Notes: generated by a model from the letters alone, not told the origin. DNA of 34,022 nt from Actinomadura rubrisoli (GCF_004349215.1 NZ_SMKU01000063.1:1-34022); one strand, 5' to 3'; shown: positions 14,713 to 24,018, counted from the stretch's first letter. Numbers and translations: made by a program.

Positions 14713-15270
14713 TCATGACGGCAGGAAGATGGCGGTCGCCTCGTCGGCGAGTACGGCGGAGTGCGAGGCGTCCGGGTCGGTCTGTGCCAGGTGCAAGAGT
14801 CCGAGGATGGCCGCGTAGGCGACCCGTGCCCGGGACGCCGCCCGGTCCGGCGGCAGGCCGAGCTCGCCGTAGGTACGGGCCAGGAGTTCCAGCCGAGCCT
14901 GGTTCACCCGGCGAACCGCGTCCCCGACCCGGGGGTCGTTGCGGTCGCCGAGCAGGCTCAGGTGCACCGACGGCGCCAGCGGCTGGACGGCCTGGACGAC
15001 GGCGGTGAGCAGCTCGCGCAGCCGCCGTGCCGGATCGGCGATCACGGCGAACTCGGTGAGCCCCTCGTCGCCGTGACTTCGCACCCACTCCGCGAGTGCC
15101 GCCGTGATCAGCTCGTCCCGGTTCCGGTAGTGCGCGTAGAAGCTGCCCTTGGTCACGCCGAGCGTCCGCGCCAGCGGTTCGACGGCGACCGCGGCCAGCC
15201 CGCCGTTCGCGATCGCCTTCAGCGCGGCCCTCGGACCCGTCGGCGGACCCCTATGAGCTGCGGTTTTCAC
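14713..15270 (-). CDS. TetR-family regulator
   Basis: A 185-residue TetR protein: PTGPRAALKAIANGGLAAVAVEPLARTLGVTKGSFYAHYRNRDELITAALAEW, with recognition helix TKGSFYAHY. The C-terminal region LLARTYGELGLPPDRAASRARVAYAAILGLLHLA matches the common actinobacterial subtype. GTG 15270 is the only usable start; it lacks a strong ribosome site (GAAGG lies about 17 bases upstream). It is convergent with arsC and divergent from a 65-residue membrane protein 57 bp away, the likeliest local target. I see no clear palindromic operator in that gap. Confidence 0.85.
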   Translation of the reverse strand: MKTAAHRGPPTGPRAALKAIANGGLAAVAVEPLARTLGVTKGSFYAHYRNRDELITAALAEWVRSHGDEGLTEFAVIADPARRLRELLTAVVQAVQPLAPSVHLSLLGDRNDPRVGDAVRRVNQARLELLARTYGELGLPPDRAASRARVAYAAILGLLHLAQTDPDASHSAVLADEATAIFLPS

Positions 15271-15327
15271 GTCTGTGCGGGGTCAGCCACCTTCGTTGAG
15301 AGACAACGACGAGGAGAGGACGCCGCT

Positions 15328-15525
15328 GTGGACCAGGACGAGATCGTCTCGCGCGGCCCGGAAGGGCGAGGGCCGTCGCGGGATGTGGCCGGGGTTCTGA
15401 TGCTGGTGAACGGGGTGGTCGCGGCGATCGGCGGGGCGTATGTCACCACCGGCTCGCTGGCGGTCACGGTGCTGGCGGGCGCGGCCGCGCTGGTGCTGGC
15501 CGTCCTGGTGGTCAGGAAGCGGTGA
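15328..15525 (+). CDS. Small two-helix membrane protein, unknown function
   Basis: A 65-residue protein starting at GTG 15328, with GAGGAGAGGA seven bases upstream, a strong ribosome site. After a charged head (DQDEIVSRGPEGRGPSRD) come two hydrophobic spans, GVLMLVNGVVAAIGGAYVTT and SLAVTVLAGAAALVLAVLVV, and the short basic end RKR. It would sit in the cell membrane with a short hairpin turn. It is divergent from the TetR gene and followed by a strong hairpin, so it is probably monocistronic. I do not recognise a named family. Confidence 0.65.
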   Translation: MDQDEIVSRGPEGRGPSRDVAGVLMLVNGVVAAIGGAYVTTGSLAVTVLAGAAALVLAVLVVRKR

Positions 15526-15534
15526 TGACTGGTT

Positions 15535-15573
15535 CCGGCCGGAGCCCTTGTGCCCGATTCAGGCTCCGGCCGG
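15535..15573 (+). terminator. Strong 12-bp hairpin after the small membrane protein gene
   Basis: CCGGCCGGAGCC (15535-15546) pairs perfectly with GGCTCCGGCCGG (15562-15573) around a 15-base loop, 9 bp past the stop. There is no T-run, as is common for actinobacterial terminators. Confidence 0.7.
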
Positions 15574-15636
15574 AGGCGCCGCAAGGAAAAGTGAGAGCAC
15601 CCAAAGCCTCCTTGGAGATTGGAGGGTAGGCAGCTG

Positions 15637-16233
15637 GTGCACGACGAACGCTCCAGACCACCGCCCGGCCCGGCACAGGGCTCGCCTTCGGCCGTGCAGC
15701 CGCAGGTTCCCCGGTGGTTCTCGGACCTGTATCCGAGCGAGTTCCGCGCCCTGGTCAAAGTGGCTCTGGTCAAAGGGGCGACTCTTGACGAGGCGCAGGA
15801 CGCCGCGCAGGCGACCCTCACCGAGTTGCTCACGCACGTCATGGCCGGCCGGCTGATCGCCCATCCGCGCGCGTGGGCGCGCAAGGCGCTGTGGAGCAAC
15901 TTCATCGGCCCCCGTGAACGGGACCGCAGGCATCTGCGTCGAATGATCGAAGGCGGCTGCGCCGTGGCCGAGGCGGAGACGCACGATGCGCTCAGCGTGT
16001 GGGAGGACGAGCAGGCCATCGAGCCGTTGCTGGCGCTGCTCACCCCGGCGCAGCGCGAGGTGATGGACTGCGTGCTGGACGGTCTCGGCACCGCCGAGAT
16101 CGGCGAGCTCCTCGGCAAGAAGCCGGCCACTATCCGGAAGAACCTCCAACTGGCCCGGGACAAACTCAAACCGCTGCTGAACCACGAGCCCGCGTCACCA
16201 CCGCCGGACCCTGGGGAGGAGGACACGCTGTGA
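15637..16233 (+). CDS. ECF-like RNA polymerase sigma factor
   Basis: A 198-residue protein. Region 2-like: DLYPSEFRALVKVALVKGATLDEAQDAAQATLTELLTHV, then IAHPRAWARKALWSNFIG. Region 4 is clear: LTPAQREVMDCVLDGLGTAEIGELLGKKPATIRKNLQLARDKLKPLL, an HTH for the -35 element. It is shorter in region 2 than ordinary ECF factors but matches the actinobacterial 'sigma-70 family' set. GTG 15637 has GGAGGG 11 bases upstream; TTG 15619 is an alternative. The stop overlaps the next gene (GTGA), giving two sigma-type proteins in one operon. Promoter targets are unknown. Confidence 0.8.
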   Translation: MHDERSRPPPGPAQGSPSAVQPQVPRWFSDLYPSEFRALVKVALVKGATLDEAQDAAQATLTELLTHVMAGRLIAHPRAWARKALWSNFIGPRERDRRHLRRMIEGGCAVAEAETHDALSVWEDEQAIEPLLALLTPAQREVMDCVLDGLGTAEIGELLGKKPATIRKNLQLARDKLKPLLNHEPASPPPDPGEEDTL

Positions 16234-17144
16234 ACACCGACCCCGGTCATGTCCCTGAGGATGCCTCCCGGCACGGCGCGGCCCGAGAGATGGCCGACTA
16301 CCTGGACGCCATCGACGCGGTCGTCGAGGCGCACATCACCGACGCGGTGGTGGCCGATCGCCTGGCCCAGACCGTCCACCAGGCCCAAACCTGGTCAATC
16401 GACCCCGCCCCCTCCGTCAACGAGGAGAGTGCGCCAGCGGCACGGATGGTCTTCTCACGGCCGGTTCGTGGTGTGCCCGTCGTTGGCAGCCGGCCCGTCC
16501 CTGCTTCAAGCAGGTCCTCCGTGACCGAGCACACGCTGCTTGCCCGGCCGCGTGTGGACGAGGTGCCCGACAAGGAGCTCATCGCCCGGCACGTCCAGGG
16601 GGACCCGCACGCGTTCGCTGAACTGGTGCACCGGCACCGCGACCGGATGTGGGCCGCGGCGCTGCGGACGCTCGGGGATCCCGAGGAGGCGGCCGACGCA
16701 CTGCAGGACGCCTGCCTCTCGGCGTTCCGGGCCGCCGGACGGTTCCGCGGTGACGCCGCCGTCACCACCTGGCTGCACCGGATCGTGGTCAACGCCTGCC
16801 TGGACCGGATCAGGCGCAAGTCCGTCCGTCCGGCGACGCCGATGGGCGACGACGCCACCTTCGAAGCCGCCGCGCCCAAGATGCCCGACCCGACCGACGC
16901 GCACGGGGTGTCCCTCGATGTCCGCGCCGCGTTGCTGCACCTGCCGGTCGAGCAGCGCGCGGCACTGGTTCTGGTCGACCTGATGGGCTGCTCCGTGGAC
17001 GACGCGGCGCAGATGCTGGAGGTCCCCCCGGGGACGATCAAGAGCCGTTGCGCCCGGGGACGGGCGCGGCTCGCGCCACTTCTCGTCCAACACCGGAACC
17101 GGCATGACGCCAGAGGCATGGAAGGAGGCGGTTCGCCCGGCTGA
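16230..17144 (+). CDS. SigM-like ECF sigma factor with an extra 97-residue N-terminal segment
   Basis: The open frame encodes 304 residues. From about residue 98 (GTG 16521, VTEHTLLARPRVDEVPDKEL) it is a complete ECF sigma factor close to the SigM type: LIARHVQGDPHAFAELVHRHRDRMWAAALRTLGDPEEAADALQDACL (region 2), TTWLHRIVVNACLDRIRRK, and region 4 LPVEQRAALVLVDLMGCSVDDAAQMLEVPPGTIKSRCARGRARL. Residues 1-97 include an acidic helix (MADYLDAIDAVVEAHITDAVVADRLAQTVHQ) that is not sigma-like and may be the small partner normally following the upstream sigma gene. Either this is one fused protein made from the GTGA overlap, or sigma begins at 16521 (weak AGG upstream). No anti-sigma gene follows. Confidence 0.75.
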   Translation: MNTDPGHVPEDASRHGAAREMADYLDAIDAVVEAHITDAVVADRLAQTVHQAQTWSIDPAPSVNEESAPAARMVFSRPVRGVPVVGSRPVPASSRSSVTEHTLLARPRVDEVPDKELIARHVQGDPHAFAELVHRHRDRMWAAALRTLGDPEEAADALQDACLSAFRAAGRFRGDAAVTTWLHRIVVNACLDRIRRKSVRPATPMGDDATFEAAAPKMPDPTDAHGVSLDVRAALLHLPVEQRAALVLVDLMGCSVDDAAQMLEVPPGTIKSRCARGRARLAPLLVQHRNRHDARGMEGGGSPG

Positions 17145-17181
17145 CACCGTCGCGCCGTGAGGCCCCGGGTGGGGACGCGTT

Positions 17182-17205
17182 CGGCCGAGCAGGCATGCTT
17201 GGCCG
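17182..17205 (+). terminator. Hairpin between sigma factor and APH genes
   Basis: CGGCC-g-AGCA-ggca-TGCT-t-GGCCG forms a 9-10 bp stem (one G-T pair) with a 4-base loop, 37 bp past the sigma stop. No T-run follows. It could end the sigma operon. Confidence 0.45.
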
Positions 17206-17244
17206 TGACCGAGCACCCGAGACCAGGCGAAGGAGACCCTTTCC

Positions 17245-18177
17245 TTGAGCACCCCGACTCTGATCGACGTCCCCGAAGCGTTCGCCGCGGCGTATGGCGG
17301 GAACAGTGTCGAGGCGCGTGCCTGGGTCGCCGAGCTGCCCCGCCTCGGGGGCGAGTTCCTGGAACGCTGGGGATTGCGGCGCGACGGCCCGGCCGCCTAT
17401 GGCATGGCCTCGCTGGTGCTGCCCGTGCTCCGGGCCGATGGGACGCCCGCCGTCCTCAAGCTCCAGCAGCTCCGGGAGGAGACCGCCGGTGTCGCGGCCG
17501 GCCTGCGGGCGTGGGACGGCGACGGCATCGTGCGCCTGCTCGACGATGACGCCGAGAGCTGCACCCAGCTGCTGGAGCGGCTGGACGCGACCAGGCCGCT
17601 GTCCTCGATGGCGGACGACGACGCGGCCGTGCAGGTGCTGGCCGAGCTGATGGCGCGCCTGACCTCGGTGCCGGCCCCGGCGGGGATGCGGCGGCTGGCC
17701 GACATCGCGGCCGCCATGCTCGACGAGGTCCCGCGGGCGGTGCCGGCGCTGCGCGACCCCGCCGAGCGGCGTCTGGTGCGGACCTGCGCGTCCGCCGTGG
17801 ACGAGCTGATCGGCGAGTCCGGCGACCGCCTGCTGCATTGGGATCTGCACTACGACAACGTCCTGGCGGGGGAGCGGGAGCCGTGGCTGGCCATCGACGC
17901 CGAACCGCTGGCCGGAGATCCCGGATTCGACCTGCTGCCGGCGCTGGACAACCGGTGGGACGAGGTGCTGGCGACCGGCGACACCGGGCGCGCGGTGCTC
18001 CGCCGTTTCGATCTGCTGACCGAGGTGCTCGGTCTGGACCGGCAGCGGGCCACGGGCTGGACGCTCGGCCGCGTCCTGCAGAACTCGCTGTGGGACATCG
18101 AAGACGGCAAGACCGCGCTGGACCCGGTCCAGGTCGCCATCGCCACCGCCCTGCTGAACCGTTCGGCGCGCACGTAG
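17245..18177 (+). CDS. Aminoglycoside 6-phosphotransferase-like kinase (APH(6)/StrB type)
   Basis: A 310-residue protein of the APH fold. The Brenner motif is LLHWDLHYDNVLAG, with catalytic D200 and N205, and the metal-binding segment is WLAIDAEPLAGDPGFDLLP with D218. PAVLKLQQL supplies the ATP lysine. The HWDLHYDNVL...IDAEP...GDPGFD pattern is that of streptomycin 6-phosphotransferases and related hydroxyurea phosphotransferases. It may phosphorylate an aminoglycoside, but many chromosomal homologues have no proven drug substrate. Start is TTG 17245 with AAGGAG nine bases upstream; no ATG or GTG lies near. Flanking genes give no further hint of the substrate. Confidence 0.8.
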   Translation: MSTPTLIDVPEAFAAAYGGNSVEARAWVAELPRLGGEFLERWGLRRDGPAAYGMASLVLPVLRADGTPAVLKLQQLREETAGVAAGLRAWDGDGIVRLLDDDAESCTQLLERLDATRPLSSMADDDAAVQVLAELMARLTSVPAPAGMRRLADIAAAMLDEVPRAVPALRDPAERRLVRTCASAVDELIGESGDRLLHWDLHYDNVLAGEREPWLAIDAEPLAGDPGFDLLPALDNRWDEVLATGDTGRAVLRRFDLLTEVLGLDRQRATGWTLGRVLQNSLWDIEDGKTALDPVQVAIATALLNRSART

Positions 18178-18282
18178 GCGGCTGAGGGCCATCGGCCAGG
18201 ACCGGCCAGCCCTCGCCCGCCCGGCCTCCCGATCATGTCGGCACAATCGGGGACGGGAGAGGCCGCGGCGAGAGCGGGCGAC

Positions 18283-19161
18283 ATGCTTCGTGGCAACGGC
18301 CGGATCGATCTCCGGCGGCTCACGGCGGTCGGAGTTCTTCTCGTGCTGGCCGGGCTCGCCTTCGCGCTGCGCCGCGACCACGGCGTCCCGGGTGTCCCCG
18401 CCGACCGGTCCGATGGGGCGGTCGGCGGTGCGCTGGTCCTGGTGGTCGCCTGCTGGGTGGCCGCCTACCTGGTCCTGGCGAGGACGGTGCGGTCGAGGCG
18501 CGCGGCCCTCGCCTTCTCCACGTCCGCGTTCGGCGCCGTCGCCGTGGTGGTGATGATCTCCGCGCGGCCCTCCACGTCGCCGTCCGTCGAATGCGAGGAG
18601 GGCCTTGCTCCGGGCTGCGGGGAGGTGTCGAAGCCGACGCCATCGGTCTCCGTCTCTCCGGTCACCGAGTCGCCCCGTCCGCACCTGTCGGGGACGGTTC
18701 CCCTCGGGGCCCTGCTGGTGGGGACGGCCCTGGCCGCTGTGATCGTCGGAGTCGTGATCGCCGTGCTCGGTCACCGCGGCCGGCGGCGGGGCCGTGAGGC
18801 GGAACCGGTGGGCGAGGAGTCCCGTTCGGCCGCGCTGCGGACGGCCGTCGAGGCGGCCGGATACGCGCTGCGCGGCGGCGGCGCTCCCCGGGAGGCCGTG
18901 ATCGCCTGCTACGCGGCGATGGAACAGGCCCTCGCCCAGGCGGGCGCCGGGCCCAGACCGTCCGACAGTCCCGCCGAGGTGCTCACCAGAGCCGCCGCCG
19001 GGGGCCTCATCCGCGGTGAGGACGCCGAGACTCTGACAGCGCTGTTCCGGCGGGCCCGCTTCAGCCGCCACACCGTCACCGAACACGACGTGCGGCGGGC
19101 GCGGGAGGCCCTCGCCGCCGTCCGCGACGATCTGGGCGGTGTGCTCGGGGAGGTGCCGTGA
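18283..19161 (+). CDS. DUF4129 membrane protein, first gene of MoxR/DUF58 operon
   Basis: A 292-residue protein with four hydrophobic spans (AVGVLLVLAGLAFAL, GALVLVVACWVAAYLVLA, AFGAVAVVVMISA, GALLVGTALAAVIVGVVIAVL) and a cytoplasmic C-terminal DUF4129 domain (AAGYALRGGGAPREAVIACYAAMEQALAQAG; LFRRARFSRHTVTEHDVRRAREAL). An extracellular loop holds two cysteines (VECEEGLAPGCGEV). DUF4129 proteins recur with MoxR ATPases and DUF58 proteins. ATG 18283 is chosen because the 16 residues from ATG 18235 are low-complexity, but neither start has a good ribosome site. The stop overlaps the next gene by 4 bp. Confidence 0.82.
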   Translation: MLRGNGRIDLRRLTAVGVLLVLAGLAFALRRDHGVPGVPADRSDGAVGGALVLVVACWVAAYLVLARTVRSRRAALAFSTSAFGAVAVVVMISARPSTSPSVECEEGLAPGCGEVSKPTPSVSVSPVTESPRPHLSGTVPLGALLVGTALAAVIVGVVIAVLGHRGRRRGREAEPVGEESRSAALRTAVEAAGYALRGGGAPREAVIACYAAMEQALAQAGAGPRPSDSPAEVLTRAAAGGLIRGEDAETLTALFRRARFSRHTVTEHDVRRAREALAAVRDDLGGVLGEVP

Positions 19162-19636
19162 ACCGCGTCCACCTCGTCGCTTTGGGCGTGCCGGTGGCCG
19201 TCGGCGTCGGCGCGGTGGCGGCCGGGGCGGAGGGCGCGCTGGCGGCGGCGACGGGCCTGGCGGTCGTCGCGATGGCCGCCGCCTGGCTGACGGTCGTGCG
19301 GGCGCCCCGGCCCCAGGCCGGGCATGACGCGCCCGCGCCGGATCCGCTCGCCGCGTTCGTCACGTACCGGAAGATCGAGTCGTCTCTCAGGTGGGCGGGC
19401 ACCTCCCAGGCGCACTACGACCGGATCGTGCGCCCGCTCCTGTCGCGGCTGCTCGCGGAGCGGCTGCTGGAGCGCCGCGGCGTCGACATGGCGGCGCGGC
19501 CCGATCTCGCCCGCGACATCGTGGGCCCCGAACTGTGGCCCTTCTTCGACCCGGCCGCCGCCGGTGCCGGAGACGATCGGCGGCGCGGGGTCGGCGACGA
19601 CGTCCTGCGCCGCCTCGTGGAAAGGCTGGAGGAGAC

Positions 19637-19640
<4 letters not shown>
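19158..19640 (+). CDS. Conserved hypothetical membrane protein of the MoxR/DUF58 operon
   Basis: A 160-residue protein with two N-terminal hydrophobic spans (VALGVPVAVGVGAVAAG and ALAAATGLAVVAMAAAWLTVV) and a soluble tail: FVTYRKIESSLRWAGTSQAHYDRIVRPLLSRLLAERLLERRGVDM, RDIVGPELWPFF. That tail pattern recurs in small proteins between DUF4129 and MoxR genes in actinobacteria. It has GTGA and ATGA overlaps on its two sides, so it is translationally coupled and probably part of the same complex. No enzymatic motif is seen. Confidence 0.8.
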
Positions 19641-20598
<958 letters not shown>

Positions 20599-20602
<4 letters not shown>

Positions 20603-21819
20603 ACCGGCACACCCTCCACTGGCGTGCCTCGCCGCACGCGGTCCGGCTGGCCCTGGTCGCGCTCCTGGCCATCGTCGCGGCCCTGGTCACCGCGGAGGGC
20701 GCGGCCCTGGTCGTCGCCGTGCCTCCGTTGGTGCTGCTGGCCGCCGCCCGGCGTCCCGCGGTCTCCACGCTGGACGCGGAGTGGCGCCTGAGCACCGACC
20801 GGTGCTTCGAGGGCGAGACCGTGGAATTGCACCTGGTCGTGCGCGCCGCCGACCGGCTCGACCAGCTCGGCCTCACCCTCGTGCCCGGATCGGTCAAGCT
20901 CCTCGGCCCGGGCGCGGTCACCGTGACCGACGGCTCGTGGGCCGAGGCGACCTGGACGGTCGGCGTCGAGCGGTGGGGCCGCCGGTCCGTCGGGACGATC
21001 GAGATCACCTGCCTGGGAGCCGGGCGCACCCGCCGGGCGGTGCTGTCGCTCCCCGCCGGAGAGCTCGGGGTCTTCCCGGCCGCCGACGCGTCGCGGTCCG
21101 GCGTCCGCCCCGCGGACCTGCTCGCGCGCATCGGCGATCACATCAGCCGCGTCGCCGCCGAGGCGGTCGAGTTCACCGGGATCCGCCCGTACGTCCCGGG
21201 GGACCGGCCGCGGCGCGTCAACTGGGCGGTCAGCTCCCGGCGCGGCGAGCTGCACGTGAACCAGCAGTCGGCCGAACGGGCCGCCGACGTGGTCGTCCTG
21301 CTCGACACGCTCTCGGAGGCCGGCTCGCCGGGCGACACGACGCTCGACCGGGCGGTGCGCGGCGCCGCCGCGGTGGTCCGGGCCCAGCTGCGCCGGGCGG
21401 ACCGGGTCGGGATCGTCGTCCTCGGCAGCCGCATCCGCTGGCTGCGCCCCGACCTCGGGGAACGCCACTTCTACCGGATCGTCGAGGCGGTGCTGGACGC
21501 CTGGCGCGAGCCGGGCTACCGGCGGCCCCACGTGACACGCATCCCGCCTCCCGCGCTGCCGCCCGGCACGCTGGTCCTGGTGTTCTCGCCGCTGCTCGAC
21601 CACGACGCGATCGAGGTGGTCCGCAACCTGCGGGAACGCGGCTTCGAGACGATCGTCGTGGACGTGCTCCGCGAGGAGCCCCCGGTGGCGGCCGACGACC
21701 TGGCCCTGCGGCTCTGGCGACTGGAGCGCGCCGTCCTCGTCCGCCGCATGGCCGACCTGGGCATCCCCGTCGTCCCGTGGACGGGACCCGACACGCTGCG
21801 CACAGGCCCCCGCCGATGA
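20599..21819 (+). CDS. DUF58 (VWA-like) membrane protein
   Basis: A 406-residue protein. Two adjacent hydrophobic helices near the N-terminus (VRLALVALLAIVAALVTAEG, AALVVAVPPLVLLAAA) are followed by a beta-rich extracellular-type domain. The DUF58 signature is EFTGIRPYVPGDRPRRVNWAVSSRRGELHVNQ (from about residue 191), followed by a VWA-like fold starting ADVVVLLDTLSE, which lacks the full MIDAS DxSxS (it reads DTLSE). The domain is the usual partner of a MoxR ATPase. It overlaps both neighbours by 4 bp. Confidence 0.92.
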
Positions 21820-22094
21820 CGACCCTGCTCCTGACCGGCGCCGCCTACCTGGTGACCCTGGCCCTGCTGGCCGTCGAACTCCATGAGACCGCTCCCAGCG
21901 ACCGGCGTGCGTGGCTGCGCCAGCAGGCCCCGCCGCTCGTGTGGACGGTGCCGGTCACCGCCGCCGTCGCGCTCTTCACCCTCGCCGACACCACGCCGTT
22001 GCACGACCGCGCGGCTTGGGCGGTGGTCATCGCACCCGCCGCCACCACCGCCGCCTTCCTGATCGCGCTCGGGGTCCGCAGGCGCCGCACCTGA
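21816..22094 (+). CDS. Small three-helix membrane protein ending the MoxR operon
   Basis: A 92-residue protein beginning in the ATGA overlap with the DUF58 gene. Spans: LLLTGAAYLVTLALLAVEL, PPLVWTVPVTAAVALFTLA and AAWAVVIAPAATTAAFLIAL, with a basic end RRRRT. It closes a run of five genes joined by 4-bp overlaps. No family name is recognised. It is likely an accessory membrane subunit of the same assembly. Confidence 0.8.
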   Translation: MTTLLLTGAAYLVTLALLAVELHETAPSDRRAWLRQQAPPLVWTVPVTAAVALFTLADTTPLHDRAAWAVVIAPAATTAAFLIALGVRRRRT

Positions 22095-22101
22095 GCGCGC
22101 T

Positions 22102-22107
22102 TAGGCT
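22102..22107 (+). promoter_or_regulatory. Predicted leaderless -10 of the LysR gene
   Basis: TAGGCT (TANNNT) is followed by exactly 6 bases and then GTG 22114. No ribosome site is present, which fits a leaderless transcript. The -35 is poor. Confidence 0.55.
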
Positions 22108-22113
22108 CTGGCC

Positions 22114-23046
22114 GTGGAACTGGAGATCCGGCACCTGCGCGTGGTCCTCGCTCTGGTGGACAGCGGCAGCCTCACCGGGGCGGCGGCTCAGCTCGGCATC
22201 TCGCAGCCGACGGTGTCGGAGACCCTGCGCCGGGCCGAGCGGGTCGCGGGCGGCGCCCTGTTCCGGCGGGGAGCGCAGGGCGCCTCACCCACGCCGCTGG
22301 GGGAGGTGGTCGCCGCGCACGCGCGAGGGGTGCTCGACTCGCTGGCCCGGTTGAAGACCGCCGGGACGGCGTTGCAGCTGAGCTGCACCCCCAGCACGCT
22401 GCATCCATACCTCGTCGTCCTCGCGCCGGAGGCGTTGGGAAGGGCGGTGGAGGTGCACGCGGCGCCGGAGTCCGCCGCGCCCGTGGACCTGGTCGCCGAC
22501 GGCCGGGCGCACGCCGTCCTGGCGACGGACTTCCGCGGCCACGAGCACCCCGAGGTGCCGGGCGTACGGCGCACCCTGGTCGCGCACGAGCCGATGTTCG
22601 TGGCGGTCGCCGCAGACGGCCCGCTGGGGGAGCGCGGCGAGGTGGACCTCGCGGACCTCGCGGGGCTCACCTGGGCGGTGACGCCGGTCAGGGACCGGCG
22701 CCGGGCCTACCTGCTGGACGTGCTCACCGGGGCGGGAGTGCGGGCGCGGGTGCGGACGGTCGACTTCGCCGCGGCGTTCGGGCTGGTCGAGATGGGCCGG
22801 GTGGTGTTGCCGGCCATGCCCGGTGCCCGGCCGCGCGCGGGCATCGCGTTCCTGCCGCTCGCGGGCGCGCCGCTGGCGGTGCGGACGAGCCTGTTCTGGC
22901 AGGCGGACGGTCCGTTGCGCCCGGACGAGGTGGCCCGGTTGCGCGCCCGGCTGGTGGTCGCCCAGCACGAGCGGGTCGAGCGGGCCCCGCACTACCAGCG
23001 GTGGCTGGGCAGGCATCCGGAATGGCGGACGACGCCCTCAGGGTGA
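22114..23046 (+). CDS. LysR-family regulator
   Basis: A 310-residue LTTR. HTH: ELEIRHLRVVLALVDSGSLTGAAAQLGISQPTVSETLRRAERVAGGALFRR, with recognition helix SQPTVSETLRR; then SPTPLGEVVAAHARGVLDS and a periplasmic-binding-like effector domain. It is tail-to-tail with another LysR gene, from which it differs throughout the effector half. Nothing divergent to it suggests a target; it starts 19 bp after the MoxR operon. GTG 22114 has a TAGGCT box at the right distance for leaderless expression. The stop falls in the first copy of an 18-bp tandem repeat. Confidence 0.88.
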   Translation: MELEIRHLRVVLALVDSGSLTGAAAQLGISQPTVSETLRRAERVAGGALFRRGAQGASPTPLGEVVAAHARGVLDSLARLKTAGTALQLSCTPSTLHPYLVVLAPEALGRAVEVHAAPESAAPVDLVADGRAHAVLATDFRGHEHPEVPGVRRTLVAHEPMFVAVAADGPLGERGEVDLADLAGLTWAVTPVRDRRRAYLLDVLTGAGVRARVRTVDFAAAFGLVEMGRVVLPAMPGARPRAGIAFLPLAGAPLAVRTSLFWQADGPLRPDEVARLRARLVVAQHERVERAPHYQRWLGRHPEWRTTPSG

Positions 23047-23070
23047 CGCCGACCCTCAGGGTGACGCCGA
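23035..23070. repeat. 18-bp tandem duplication across convergent LysR stops
   Basis: CCCTCAGGGTGACGCCGA occurs twice in a row (23035-23052, 23053-23070). Each copy contains a TGA for the rightward gene and, on the other strand, a TGA for the leftward gene, so each gene has a second in-frame stop 18 bp on. CCCT-C-AGGG in it is a small palindrome. Confidence 0.9.
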
Positions 23071-24006
23071 GCCCAGCCAGCCGTGGTGGCGGTCGAACCA
23101 GCCGGGCACCCGGCACTGGCTCCGCGCCGCTCGCCGGTACGCGCGGACGAGCTCGGCGGAGATCCGCTCGGCCTGCGCGCGGGCGAGCGAGGACGCCAGC
23201 AGCACGTGCCGGATCCTCAGCGGCGAGCCGCGGATCTCCGCCACCGCGCCCGGCATGCCGCCGCGGCTGACCAGCGCCTGCACCAGTGTCACCACGGGAT
23301 CGCCGCGCCGCACCGTCTGCGCGGCGCTGAGCAGGGCGGGGGTGCGGATCAGCGGCGTCCGCAGGCCCGCGGCGGCGCAGACGTCCCTGACGTGCCGGGT
23401 GAACTCCCCTCCGTCATACCGGTCCGTGAGCCAGACGAACTCCACCAGCCGCGCCAGCTCGACGACGCCCTGGTGGTCGATCTCTGGCGGCACCGTCACG
23501 AAGACCGGCTCGCGGCCGACCTCGACCAGCGCGACGCCTTCGGGGACGAAGCACTCCCGGCCGGGGTAGTCCACGTGCGCCACCAGGTCGAGCTCGCCGG
23601 CGACCAGGGCGTTGACCGCCTCGGCCCGGTTCTCCACCACGGTCAGGTCCACCGGGCGCTCGGGTACGGCGGTGGACGCGGCCTCGCCGAGGAACGCGGC
23701 CAGCGCGGTGGGCAGGACGCCGATGCGCAGCTGCGGCCGGTCGCGCAGGGCGCGCATCGCCCGGGCCAGGTCGTCCAGGTCGGCGAGGATGGTCCGGGCG
23801 TGCTCCAGGACGGCCTCTCCCAGCGGCGTCGGCGCCACCCCGTGCGAGGTGCGGTGGAACAGCGTGCCGCCCACGGCGTCCTCGATCCTGCGCAGCTGGG
23901 CCGTCAGCGCGGGCTGCGAGGACCCGAGCCTGGTCGCGGCCCTGGTGAGGCTCCCCTCGACGCTGATCGCGTCGATCATCCTCAGGTGGCGGACCTCCAG
24001 CTCCAT
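23056..24006 (-). CDS. LysR-family regulator divergent from the snapalysin-like protease
   Basis: A 316-residue LTTR. HTH: ELEVRHLRMIDAISVEGSLTRAATRLGSSQPALTAQLRRIEDAVGGTLFHR; linker SHGVAPTPLGEAVLEHARTIL; effector domain with LRIGVLPTALAAFLGEAAS and LDLVAHVDYPGRECF. In Streptomyces the small neutral protease gene (snpA) is activated by a divergently transcribed LysR protein (SnpR/MprR); the same layout here suggests this gene is its counterpart. ATG 24006 is preceded, 6 bases away, by CATACT, so it may be leaderless; a longer start at 24051 has no support. The stop lies in the second copy of the 18-bp duplication. Confidence 0.88.
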   Translation of the reverse strand: MELEVRHLRMIDAISVEGSLTRAATRLGSSQPALTAQLRRIEDAVGGTLFHRTSHGVAPTPLGEAVLEHARTILADLDDLARAMRALRDRPQLRIGVLPTALAAFLGEAASTAVPERPVDLTVVENRAEAVNALVAGELDLVAHVDYPGRECFVPEGVALVEVGREPVFVTVPPEIDHQGVVELARLVEFVWLTDRYDGGEFTRHVRDVCAAAGLRTPLIRTPALLSAAQTVRRGDPVVTLVQALVSRGGMPGAVAEIRGSPLRIRHVLLASSLARAQAERISAELVRAYRRAARSQCRVPGWFDRHHGWLGSASP

Positions 24007-24012
24007 GGGCCG

Positions 24013-24018
24013 AGTATG
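24013..24018 (-). promoter_or_regulatory. Predicted leaderless -10 of the snpR-like gene
   Basis: CATACT on the minus strand ends 6 bases before ATG 24006, matching the actinobacterial leaderless spacing. Four of six bases match TATAAT. The -35 is not clear. Confidence 0.45.
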
